In this document: in pieces, positions 39,466 to 47,751 of the stretch
Layout: every line of letters begins with the position of its first letter
Position numbering within the stretch: position 1 is the first letter of the stretch
Made by a program: the position numbers and the translations under genes
Notes under the pieces: model-generated
Seen by the model: only the letters and a program-made list of their open reading frames with translations
Databases searched by the model: none
What the model was told of the DNA's origin: nothing
NCBI GenBank assembly: GCA_037384425.1
Contig: JARROA010000023.1
Coordinates: 16,109 to 80,108, forward strand
Length of the DNA: 64,000 nucleotides
DNA from: Thiodiazotropha sp037384425
GTDB lineage: Bacteria > Pseudomonadota > Gammaproteobacteria > Chromatiales > Chromatiaceae
Direction: 5' to 3'

Positions 39466-40737
39466 TCAGGTCCGGATATGGCCATCGCCCAGCACGATGT
39501 ACTTGACTGAAGTCAGCCCCTCCAAACCGACTGGCCCACGGGCGTGGAATTTGTCGGTGGAGATGCCGATCTCCGCCCCCAGGCCGTACTCGAAGCCATC
39601 CGCAAAACGGGTGGAGGCGTTGACCATCACCGAGCTGGAGTCGACCTCGGTCAGAAAACGCCGCGCTCGGGTGTAGTTCTCGGTCACGATGGCATCGGTG
39701 TGCTGGGAACTGTGGGTGTTGATATGGTCGATAGCCTGATCCAGACCGCTCACCACCTTGATGGAGAGGATCGGCGCCAGGTACTCCGTATCCCAGTCCT
39801 CGTCGCTGGCAGCCACGGCTCCGTCGATGATCTCCAGAGTACGCGCGCAGCCCCGGATCTCCACCCCCTTCTCGAACAGGGGGGCGGCCAGCATCAGCAG
39901 CATCTCCTCGGCGATCGCCTCCGCCACCAGCAGAGTCTCCATGGTATTGCAGGTGCCGTAGCGCTGGGTCTTGGCGTTCATCGCCACATCGAAGGCCTTG
40001 CCGATATCGGCCTGATCGTCGATGTAGACGTGACAGATACCATCCAAGTGTTTGATCACCGGTACCCGGGCATCGCGGCTGATACGCTCGATCAGCCCCT
40101 TGCCGCCACGGGGAATGATGACGTCGACAAACTCGGGCATGGCGATCATCTCACCCACCGCGGCCCGGTCAGTGGTGGCCACCACCTGCACCGCCGCTGC
40201 AGGCAGACCGGCCTGTTCCAGTCCCCTCTGAATACTGGCGGCGATCGCCTGGTTGGAGTGGAAGGCCTCGGAACCGCCGCGCAGCACGGCGGCGTTGCCC
40301 GATTTCAGGCAGAGTCCGGCGGCATCTGCGGTGACGTTGGGTCGTGATTCGTAGATGATGCCGACCACACCCAGGGGCACCCGCATGTGGCCTACCTGAA
40401 TGCCGCTCGGGCGGTATTTCATGTCGAAGATCTCACCGATCGGATCGGCCAGCCCGGCGATCTGGCGCAGGCCCTCGATCATGCCGTCGATGCGCGCCGG
40501 GGTCAGTTCCAGACGATCGAGCAGGGCGGCGTCCAGCCCCTTCTCGGCACCGGCCTTCAGGTCCTTGCGGTTCTCCTGCATCAGCAGTTCGCGCTGCGCG
40601 TCCAGATCCTCCGCTATCGCCACCAGGGCCCGGTTCTTTGCCGCCGTAGTGGAGGAGGCCAGCAGTCGGGAGGCCTTTCGCGCCTGCCGTCCCAGGGTTT
40701 GCATATAGCCCTTCACATCGGAAATATCGTCAAACAT
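39466..40737 (-). CDS. proA: gamma-glutamyl phosphate reductase
   Basis: A 423-residue ProA. The family core includes IYESRPNVTADAAGLCLKSGNAAVLRGG, the catalytic Cys in RYGTCNTMETLLV and the GAEIGISTDKFHARGPVGLEGLTS C-terminus (given in parts). It reduces gamma-glutamyl phosphate to glutamate semialdehyde in proline synthesis, with NADPH. It is 18 bp upstream of nadD. Confidence 0.96.
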   Translation of the reverse strand: MFDDISDVKGYMQTLGRQARKASRLLASSTTAAKNRALVAIAEDLDAQRELLMQENRKDLKAGAEKGLDAALLDRLELTPARIDGMIEGLRQIAGLADPIGEIFDMKYRPSGIQVGHMRVPLGVVGIIYESRPNVTADAAGLCLKSGNAAVLRGGSEAFHSNQAIAASIQRGLEQAGLPAAAVQVVATTDRAAVGEMIAMPEFVDVIIPRGGKGLIERISRDARVPVIKHLDGICHVYIDDQADIGKAFDVAMNAKTQRYGTCNTMETLLVAEAIAEEMLLMLAAPLFEKGVEIRGCARTLEIIDGAVAASDEDWDTEYLAPILSIKVVSGLDQAIDHINTHSSQHTDAIVTENYTRARRFLTEVDSSSVMVNASTRFADGFEYGLGAEIGISTDKFHARGPVGLEGLTSVKYIVLGDGHIRT

Positions 40738-40912
40738 AGTGGGAATGCCGTCTCGGTTAATCGGAAAACTCAGGCGGGGAACTGTATCAAAAATCGTGCT
40801 GATTGGCCTCCGACGTGGCCAACAGGTCCAGATTTAGCAAGATCTGAACGCTTGTACAGGGTGAATACCCCAATTCATGCCATGGTCATTGCATGCTCAA
40901 GTTCACACCAGA

Positions 40913-40942
40913 TTGACCGATCATATAGGGCATGGAGATAAA
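40913..40942 (+). promoter_or_regulatory. candidate sigma-70 promoter for the aspartic protease gene
   Basis: TTGACC (40913-40918) and GATAAA (40937-40942) with an 18-bp spacer, placed 22 bp before the ATG at 40964. Confidence 0.4.
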
Positions 40943-40963
40943 TCGGGTGGACCCCAGAGAGAG

Positions 40964-41479
40964 ATGCTCAGATCAACCACAACCTTGCTACTGACCCTCG
41001 CCCTTGCCGGCACCGGCATGGCCAGCGAATTCGACTTCGATGTGCCGATGCATCTGAAAGGCGCCAGCACCTTCTATATCTCCGGTCGCATCGGTGACAT
41101 GCCGGCCAGCGATTTCATGGTCGACACCGGCTCCAGCTACATGACCATCAATGAAGAGACCCTGGCCAATCTGAAACTGACTGAAGATCCCGTCTATCTG
41201 CGCGATCTCACCGGCGTGCTGGCCAACGGTGATCGGATGCGTGTCCCGGTTTATGCCGTCTCCAGTGTCCAGCTGGGCGAAAACTGCCGCCTTGAAGAGG
41301 TGGAAGTCGCTGTATTCCCGGGTAATACCCGTCAGATCCTGGGTCTCAGCGTGCTGTTGAAGGCCGCTCCCTTCGTCTTTTCCACCGACCCGCCACAGCT
41401 CCAGCTGAGCAATTGTCGCCTGGCTAAAACGAATGTCGGCGACCAGACAGTGCTGGCCGCCGACACAGAAACCCGTTAA
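40964..41479 (+). CDS. periplasmic retropepsin-like aspartic protease
   Basis: A 171-residue protein with a signal peptide (residues 1-20, cleavage after GMA) and one aspartyl-protease module: FMVDTGSSYMTI carries the catalytic Asp54 in DTGS, and the flap/second-strand region follows (NGDRMRVPVYAV, RQILGLSVLLKAAP). It is half the size of a pepsin, so would act as a dimer like retroviral protease. Substrate unknown. The start has GAGAGAG upstream; longer in-frame starts exist. Confidence 0.83.
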   Translation: MLRSTTTLLLTLALAGTGMASEFDFDVPMHLKGASTFYISGRIGDMPASDFMVDTGSSYMTINEETLANLKLTEDPVYLRDLTGVLANGDRMRVPVYAVSSVQLGENCRLEEVEVAVFPGNTRQILGLSVLLKAAPFVFSTDPPQLQLSNCRLAKTNVGDQTVLAADTETR

Positions 41480-41501
41480 TGGGGTTCGATTACTTCGACG
41501 T

Positions 41502-41756
41502 TTACTTGTCGGTAGAGGGCTCCATCGCCTCGAAGGCGCTGAACTCTGCCGCGTCGATCTGACCGTCCTGATTGGCGTCGGTGGTCTCCCAACGCTGATG
41601 CAGGCTCTCGTCAGCTGCCGCTTCCTGGGCGGAGATATAGCCGTCCTCGTTTACATCGAGCTTCATGAATGCGTCTTCGCCGGCGACTGCCGCAGTGAAA
41701 AAACCGGCCGCAAGCAGGGCCATTGCCGTTTTGGTGATTTGCATCGTTTTCATCAT
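41502..41756 (-). CDS. secreted two-EF-hand calcium-binding protein
   Basis: An 84-residue protein with a signal peptide (MMKTMQITKTAMALLAAGFF-type, cleaved near residue 25) and two canonical EF-hand loops: D34-VNEDGYISAQ-E45 and D60-ANQDGQIDAA-E71. Shine-Dalgarno AAGGAGA. Probably a periplasmic or surface calcium sensor or buffer. Convergent with the aspartic protease gene, 22 bp apart. Confidence 0.82.
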   Translation of the reverse strand: MMKTMQITKTAMALLAAGFFTAAVAGEDAFMKLDVNEDGYISAQEAAADESLHQRWETTDANQDGQIDAAEFSAFEAMEPSTDK

Positions 41757-42039
41757 GTTCTCCTTAACTGTTTTCGATCCGTCAACCCCAGGATTGGGGC
41801 CTCCGGTGAAACATATGACAACGAAACCTTAAGAAATTGCGCGATACAAATCACATTTCGTATAACTTTTTATTCCTAGGAGAATAATTCTGATGGTTCG
41901 GTGTGGAATCAATCACAATCGAGTACTGTTGCCTGTAAATAATCGATTTCAGTAACTTCCAACAGCCCAGGCAAGGCGCTCCGCACATCAGTTTGTGACC
42001 CTGCATCACGAGCCATAAGCCACTGAATTGGCTCTGTAT

Positions 42040-43077
42040 TCAGCCCAACACGCGGGGGCGTTCGTTGATCAGAAGGCGCTTTCCCGCCATACCCAGCGCC
42101 AACTCTTCGAACAGCGACCAGGGATCACCGGGATCCAGTCCCTTGATCGCCCTATCCGCCCTGGCACATATTACCAGCAACTGTCGCCAGAGCGCCGCCC
42201 GGCGCTGCACACCCCGGCGCACCAATGCCTTGCGCTTGTCCCAGACCCGGTGGGTGCCCATCACCTGATCGGGGCTGCGCCCCTGCGCCACTTCATGGGC
42301 CATCTGCGCTAGGCCCCGAATCTCGCGGCTGAGAGCCCACAGCACCACCGGGGTGGCGACGCCTTCGGCGCGCAGCCCCTGCAGCATACGCAGTCCCCTG
42401 GCCGCCTCACCTGCAAGCAGGGTATCGACCAGTCCGAAGACATCGAAGCGGGCGCTGTCTGCCACCGATTCAGCCAGCTGCTCCTGGGTCACCACACCGG
42501 GACCCTGCTGCAGCAGCAACTTCTCGATCTCCTGACTGGCGGCCAGCAGATTGCCTTCGACCCGATCTGCCAGCATCTCCACCACGCCCGGCTCCGGAAT
42601 CAGTCCGGCCCGGCGCAAACGCTGTTCGATCCAGGGTGGCAGCCGGCCACCTTCCACCGGCCAGATCTGTACCACCACACCCGTCTGCTCCAGGCGTTTG
42701 TACCACTGGCTGTTGCTCTGTGCCCGCTCCAGCTTGGGCAGGGTAATGAGCAGCAGGGTGTCCTCAGGCGGTGCTTCGGCATAGGCGCTCAAGGCCTTGG
42801 ACCCTTCACTGCCGACTTTAGGACTCGTCAGGCGCAGATCGAGCAGACGCCGATCACCGAACAGGGACAGACTCTCGGCCGCCGCATTGAGAGCGGCCCA
42901 GTCGAAACCGGCTGCGGCATCGAGCACCTCCCGTTCGGTAAAGCCCTGAGCACGGGCCGCCAACCGCACCTCGTCCGCCGCCTCTTGCATCTGCAGGGGC
43001 TCGTCACCACTGATCAGGTAGATCGGCGACAGCTGCTTTTGCAGCTGGGAGCTGAGCTGATCGTTGCGCAGTCTCAT
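42040..43077 (-). CDS. holA: DNA polymerase III subunit delta
   Basis: A 345-residue protein matching HolA along its length (family about 340): QLSPIYLISGDEPLQMQEAADEVR near the N-terminus and the helical collar C-terminus. It is the clamp-loader subunit that opens the beta clamp. The start overlaps the lptE stop by 4 bp (ATGA), the standard coupling of lptE-holA. Confidence 0.93.
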   Translation of the reverse strand: MRLRNDQLSSQLQKQLSPIYLISGDEPLQMQEAADEVRLAARAQGFTEREVLDAAAGFDWAALNAAAESLSLFGDRRLLDLRLTSPKVGSEGSKALSAYAEAPPEDTLLLITLPKLERAQSNSQWYKRLEQTGVVVQIWPVEGGRLPPWIEQRLRRAGLIPEPGVVEMLADRVEGNLLAASQEIEKLLLQQGPGVVTQEQLAESVADSARFDVFGLVDTLLAGEAARGLRMLQGLRAEGVATPVVLWALSREIRGLAQMAHEVAQGRSPDQVMGTHRVWDKRKALVRRGVQRRAALWRQLLVICARADRAIKGLDPGDPWSLFEELALGMAGKRLLINERPRVLG

Positions 43078-43583
43078 GGTTGTTTCAGCAGGGCCTCCAG
43101 ACGACGGATGATCTGGTTCGCCATCTCGTTCCGCATATCGTTGAGCAGCAGCTGGGCTTCGTTGCGTTGACCCAGTTCATCGTCACCGCCATAGCTGAGC
43201 TGACGCACCAGCTCCAGGGACTGCGTTTGAGGCTCACCACCCGCGGCACGGGTGAGGCGGAAACCGGCTTCCAGTTGCAGCTCCGAGTCGAGGGCCTTGC
43301 CGCTGGCGTCCACCGCCAGCACCCGACGCTGCTGTCGTTCGCCGGTGATGATCAGGCGGGCCTTGGCCGACTCCGCGTCCGCAGCCAGCTCTACGCCGCC
43401 GATGCGCAGATTGTGGGCCAGGGTACCCGCCAGGGTGCCGCGGTCCTCGCCCCCTTCCACGTAGAGGCCGTTGAGCACTGGAGAGGCGGCCTGCTGATAG
43501 CCTTTGAGGTGGAAGCCGCAGCCTGCCAGGGTGAGCAGCAGCGTCAGCCAGAGCAGCGGTTTGGGGAATGATTTGTCAGACAC
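43074..43583 (-). CDS. lptE: LPS-assembly lipoprotein LptE
   Basis: A 169-residue lipoprotein (lipobox LTLAGC, Cys22) with the LptE core FHLKGY, VLNGLYVEGGEDRG and a C-terminal NEAQLLLNDMRNEMANQIIRRLEALL helix. It plugs the LptD pore at the outer membrane. Between leuS and holA, as usual. Confidence 0.93.
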   Translation of the reverse strand: MSDKSFPKPLLWLTLLLTLAGCGFHLKGYQQAASPVLNGLYVEGGEDRGTLAGTLAHNLRIGGVELAADAESAKARLIITGERQQRRVLAVDASGKALDSELQLEAGFRLTRAAGGEPQTQSLELVRQLSYGGDDELGQRNEAQLLLNDMRNEMANQIIRRLEALLKQP

Positions 43584-43671
43584 CTTGGTGAAGATCTCCT
43601 AAGCGTGAGTGCAACGGACCGCCCGGGTGAGGTGAGCCTAACCTGAGAGGCGGGGCGGGACAACAGGGGTT

Positions 43672-43771
43672 GGTGGGGCTGGGCCCCACCCTACCCGCTG
43701 AGCGAAGCCTGTCTGGTGCGGCAAGTCGCACCCTACGCCTCGATCACCTGTGGGGTGCGGCTTGCCGCACC
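43672..43771. repeat. cluster of three short hairpins, GGTGCGG-type palindromes
   Basis: GGTGGGGC-tgg-GCCCCACC (43672-43690), GGTGCG-gcaagt-CGCACC (43715-43732) and GGTGCGG-cttg-CCGCACC (43754-43771) follow each other in 100 bp between the lptE start and the leuS stop. The second and third are near copies. A REP/BIME-like intergenic repeat cluster, possibly stabilising the leuS message end. Confidence 0.65.
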
Positions 43772-43805
43772 GTTAATTGAGCAATCGAACGTTGCCCCAT
43801 CAGTC

Positions 43806-46385
43806 TCACTTGGCGACGATGTTGACCAGCTTGTTGGGCACCACGATGACCTTGCGCACGGTGGCGTCGCCGATGAAGCGCTGTACGTTTTCGTTCTCCA
43901 GCGCCAGCGACTCCACAGAGGCCTTATCCGCGTCGGCCGGCACCTGGATCTTGGCCCGCACCTTACCGTTGACCTGCACAACGTACTGGATGCTCTCCTG
44001 CTTGAGCGCCTCCTCGTCGGGGCTCGGCCAGGGGGCGTCGAGGATCTCCTCGCCGTAGCCCAGTTCGCACCAGAGAGTGTGAGCGATATGGGGAGCGATG
44101 GGGCCGAGCAGGCTCAGCACCAGCGAGAGTCCCTCGTAGAGCACCACCAGGTCGGACTCGCTCTCGCCCAGTTTGTAGAGGGCGTTGACCATGCTCATGC
44201 AGGCGGAAACCACCGTGTTGAACTGTTGACGCTCGTAGTCGAAGAGGGCCTTGGAAAGGGCCTCGTGGATCTCCCTGCGGGCCGCTTTTTGTGTCTCGCC
44301 CAATTCGATCCCACCGGGCTGAAAGCCCGCCATGCGCTCACGATTGGCATCGGCCAGGGCCCATACCCGCTTGAGAAAACGATGTGCGCCCTCGACTCCC
44401 TCGTCGTTCCACTCCAGGGACTGGTCGGGGGGCGAGGTAAACATGGTGTAGAGGCGCACGGTGTCGGCGCCGTAGCGGTCGATCAGGGTCTGGGGGTCGA
44501 CGCCGTTGTTCTTCGATTTCGACATCTTCTCGATGCCGCCGATCACCACCGGCTCGCCGTCCTCGCTCAGCTTGGCCGACAGCGGACGACCCTTGTCGTC
44601 CCGCTCCACCGCCACCTCGACCGGGTTGTACCAGTGTTTGGAGCCGTCGGGCTGGTCCCGGTAATAGGTGTCGGCCACCACCATGCCCTGGGTCAGCAAG
44701 CGGGTGAAGGGCTCGTCGCTCTTGACCAACCCGGCGTCGCGCAGCAGCTTGTGGTAGAAGCGGGCGTAGAGCAGATGCAGCACCGCGTGCTCGATGCCGC
44801 CGATGTAATGGTCCACCGGCAGCCAGTAGTCGGCCCGTTCATCGAGCATGGCCTCGGCGTCTGGGCAGGTGTAGCGGGCGTAGTACCAGCTCGACTCCAT
44901 GAAGGTGTCGAAGGTGTCGGTCTCGCGTTTCGCCTGGCCACCGCATTTCGGACAGGCACAATCGGCAAAGGCGGGGTCATCCTTGATCGGGTTGATGGTC
45001 TGCTCGTCGTAGACGATGTCCTCCGGCAGGCGCACCGGCAGATCGGCCAGCGGAACCGGCACGATGCCGCAGGCGTCGCAGTGGACCATCGGAATCGGCG
45101 TACCCCAGTAGCGCTGGCGGGAGACACCCCAGTCGCGCAGGCGGAAGTTCTTGGTCTTGTGACCCTTGCCCCGCTCCTGCAGCCATTCGGCGATGGCGTC
45201 GAAGGCGGCTTCGGAGGTCAGACCGTTGAAGGGACCCGAGTCCTGCAGCACCCCTTTTTCGATGTAGGCGGCGGCCTGAATATCAACCTCGGAGCCATCG
45301 GCCGGATGGATCACCTGCCTGATCGGGATGCCGTACTTGCGGGCAAAGGCGTGGTCGCGCTCGTCGTGGCCAGGCACCGCCATCACCGCGCCGGTGCCGT
45401 AACCCATGAGTACGAAGTTAGCGGCGTAGATCGGCACCGACTCACCGCTCACCGGGTGGATGGCGTTGATACCGAGGGGCATGCCCCTCTTCTCGATGGT
45501 CTCCAACTCCGCTTCCGAGGTGCCGCCCTGGCGGCACTCCTCGACAAAGGCGGCGAGTTCGGCATTGCCTTGGGCGGCCTGCAGCGCCAGCGGATGCTCG
45601 CCGGCCACCGCCACGTAGGTGACCCCCATCAGGGTGTCGGGGCGGGTGGTGTAGATGGTGAGACCTTCGTCCGAGCCCTGGATGCCGAACTCCATCTGCA
45701 CGCCGAAGGAGCGGCCGATCCAGTTGCGCTGCATGGTGCGCACCTGCTCGGGCCAGCCCTCCAGGTTGTCGATCTCGTCGAGCAGTTCGTCGGCATAGTC
45801 GGTGATCTTGATGAACCACTGGGGGATCTCGCGCCGCTCCACCAGGGCGCCTGAGCGCCAGCCGCGACCATCGATCACCTGTTCATTGGCCAGCACGGTC
45901 TGGTCCACCGGGTCCCAGTTGACCACCGCGTTCTTGCGGTAGACCAGGCCTTTTTTATACAGCTCGGTGAAGAGCCACTGCTCCCACTTGTAGTAGTCGG
46001 GGCTGCAGGTGGCCAGCTCGCGGCGCCAGTCATAGCCGAAACCGAGGCTTTTCAGCTGCGCCTTCATGTAGTTGATGTTCTCGTAGGTCCAGGCCGCAGG
46101 GGCCGCCCGGTTCTTGCGCGCGGCGTTCTCCGCCGGCAGGCCGAAGGCGTCCCAGCCCATGGGCTGCAGCACGTTCCTGCCCAGCATGCGCTGGTAGCGG
46201 GCAATCACGTCGCCGATAGTGTAGTTGCGCACATGCCCCATGTGCAGCTTGCCACTGGGGTAGGGGAACATGGAGAGGCAGTAGAACTTCTCCTTGCCGG
46301 GATCCTCGCTGACCTCGAAGGTGCCGCTCTCCTCCCACTGTTGCTGGACCTGGCGTTCGATGTCGCGGGGCTCGTACTTCTGCAT
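43806..46385 (-). CDS. leuS: leucyl-tRNA synthetase
   Basis: An 859-residue class I synthetase. HIGH-type motif is PYPSGKLHMGHVRNY; KMSKS is MSKSKNNGVDP. The editing (CP1) domain is present with TIYTTRPDTLMGVTYVAVAGEHP-like sequence (in parts), and the Cys-x2-Cys zinc region is between the editing domain and catalytic end (CPKCGGQAKR). It charges tRNA-Leu. Full length, in the normal leuS-lptE-holA order. Confidence 0.97.
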   Translation of the reverse strand: MQKYEPRDIERQVQQQWEESGTFEVSEDPGKEKFYCLSMFPYPSGKLHMGHVRNYTIGDVIARYQRMLGRNVLQPMGWDAFGLPAENAARKNRAAPAAWTYENINYMKAQLKSLGFGYDWRRELATCSPDYYKWEQWLFTELYKKGLVYRKNAVVNWDPVDQTVLANEQVIDGRGWRSGALVERREIPQWFIKITDYADELLDEIDNLEGWPEQVRTMQRNWIGRSFGVQMEFGIQGSDEGLTIYTTRPDTLMGVTYVAVAGEHPLALQAAQGNAELAAFVEECRQGGTSEAELETIEKRGMPLGINAIHPVSGESVPIYAANFVLMGYGTGAVMAVPGHDERDHAFARKYGIPIRQVIHPADGSEVDIQAAAYIEKGVLQDSGPFNGLTSEAAFDAIAEWLQERGKGHKTKNFRLRDWGVSRQRYWGTPIPMVHCDACGIVPVPLADLPVRLPEDIVYDEQTINPIKDDPAFADCACPKCGGQAKRETDTFDTFMESSWYYARYTCPDAEAMLDERADYWLPVDHYIGGIEHAVLHLLYARFYHKLLRDAGLVKSDEPFTRLLTQGMVVADTYYRDQPDGSKHWYNPVEVAVERDDKGRPLSAKLSEDGEPVVIGGIEKMSKSKNNGVDPQTLIDRYGADTVRLYTMFTSPPDQSLEWNDEGVEGAHRFLKRVWALADANRERMAGFQPGGIELGETQKAARREIHEALSKALFDYERQQFNTVVSACMSMVNALYKLGESESDLVVLYEGLSLVLSLLGPIAPHIAHTLWCELGYGEEILDAPWPSPDEEALKQESIQYVVQVNGKVRAKIQVPADADKASVESLALENENVQRFIGDATVRKVIVVPNKLVNIVAK

Positions 46386-46502
46386 GATCTGGCCTGAATC
46401 TCGAATGAAACGGGAAACGGGGAAGGATACCGCAGGCGATGGATTTCAAAAAGCGTGACAGACCTCACCCCGTTCTGTAGCGGGAGATCGATGTCGAGGT
46501 GA

Positions 46503-46925
46503 TCAGGAAGCGAGTTTGTGGGACGGGTCCAGGGCACTAAAGATCGATTCGATTACCGAACCAATCACCTGCGACCAGGCGGCGCCAATCCGATCGCTGT
46601 AGGCCTCATCAAACCCCGCCACCGTATCGAGCAGGGCCGCCTGCCACATATCGAAGTGCCGGCGTTCGATCTGCAGCCGCTGGTGGGTCCTGCCCAGCAT
46701 CTCCAGATAGATGACGATACCCGGTTGCCCTTCCGCGGTCTGCGCCACCATCTCGAGCGTCGAACGCAGCTTTTGCTTCAGCTGGGCCATATCCCGATGA
46801 TGGAAAATAGCGGCGATCTCCTCCGATTGGGCCATGAAATGGTCGTAAAAGGCATCGAAAAAACCATCGCGGGCAGTAACCCGCGTCAGACTGTCACGAA
46901 ACAGATTGAGATCACTTTGTCGCAT
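46503..46925 (-). CDS. single-domain bacterial globin
   Basis: A 140-residue globin-like protein. The F-helix region LGRTHQRLQIERRHFDMW puts the proximal heme His at 81, and the distal region DGFFDAFYDHFMAQSEEIAAIF is globin-like. It is a Vitreoscilla-type or related globin without a flavin reductase domain, so probably an oxygen- or NO-handling protein. Located between leuS and the divergent zinc-ribbon gene, at the left end of a 264-bp gap. Confidence 0.82.
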   Translation of the reverse strand: MRQSDLNLFRDSLTRVTARDGFFDAFYDHFMAQSEEIAAIFHHRDMAQLKQKLRSTLEMVAQTAEGQPGIVIYLEMLGRTHQRLQIERRHFDMWQAALLDTVAGFDEAYSDRIGAAWSQVIGSVIESIFSALDPSHKLAS

Positions 46926-47189
46926 GGAATCGGTTATCGGCAGTTTCGGATGTTTACTTTAAAAATCATGTAAAAACGACAGGTTGAGATTCTCCACGAA
47001 TCGGCCATGATTAAAGTGAAACAGCCATGAACCCCTGCACTCACCCGACACCTTCAGAGGGCGGTTCAGGCGAGGGGAAAGCATATTGTCGAGCAGAAAC
47101 CCTGTCCACCCAATCCGCCCAGGGTTTTCGCCGATACCCATGCACGCAGGACCAAGAAGAACGGCAGCTCTCGCCGTAAGGAGTAGACA

Positions 47190-47711
47190 ATGGCCGAGCG
47201 AAACGAACAGGACCCTTTCGACAGACTCACTGCAGCCTACGACAAGATCCTCCAGGAGGTTCATGAAGCCATCGAATCGGCACGCGACAACGCCCTGCCC
47301 GGTTTGAAAGATTACCTGAACGACGCACGCGAAAAGATGGTGGAACTGGGTGAACTGAGCCGCGAAGAGGCGGAGAAGGTAGCCGGTTATGTGGAGCGCG
47401 ACATGAAGGATGCCGCCAGCTACCTGCTGGACACCGGCGAACAGCTTTCCGCCTGGTGGCGGTTCGACATGCAGCAGATCGAAAACCGTATGCTGGAGAT
47501 GTTCACCAGCGTGGCAGACCAGACCAAGCTGGAGCTGGCCAAATTCTCACAGCGTGCCAGGGGCGTCTCCCTCTACCACACGGGCGAGATCACCGGTCCC
47601 GGAACCCTGGTCTGCACCGGCTGCGGCAAGCAGATGCATTTCAAGAAGACGGGGCATATCCCACCCTGCTCAGGTTGCAAAGGGACCGAATTCCAGCGTA
47701 CCGCCCGTTAG
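47190..47711 (+). CDS. YbeL-like zinc-ribbon protein (DUF1451)
   Basis: A 173-residue protein with a helical N-terminal two-thirds (ESARDNALPGLKDYLNDAREK, LGELSREEAEKVAGYVERD) and a C-terminal zinc ribbon (CTGCGKQM and PCSGCKG) of four Cys. This is the DUF1451/YbeL architecture; the E. coli gene ybeL is also beside leuS. Function unknown. Strong AAGGAGTAGAC Shine-Dalgarno. Confidence 0.88.
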   Translation: MAERNEQDPFDRLTAAYDKILQEVHEAIESARDNALPGLKDYLNDAREKMVELGELSREEAEKVAGYVERDMKDAASYLLDTGEQLSAWWRFDMQQIENRMLEMFTSVADQTKLELAKFSQRARGVSLYHTGEITGPGTLVCTGCGKQMHFKKTGHIPPCSGCKGTEFQRTAR

Positions 47712-47751
47712 CGGCGTATCCAAACGGACCTGGAGACAAACCGCCGCGCCG

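Noticed and set aside
43716..45854. 712-codon open frame opposite leuS
   Set aside because: Antisense to a complete leuS with all class I motifs; product has no family resemblance.
46959..47264. Open frame between the globin and YbeL-like genes
   Set aside because: Overlaps the ybeL-like start and promoter region antisense; no domain.
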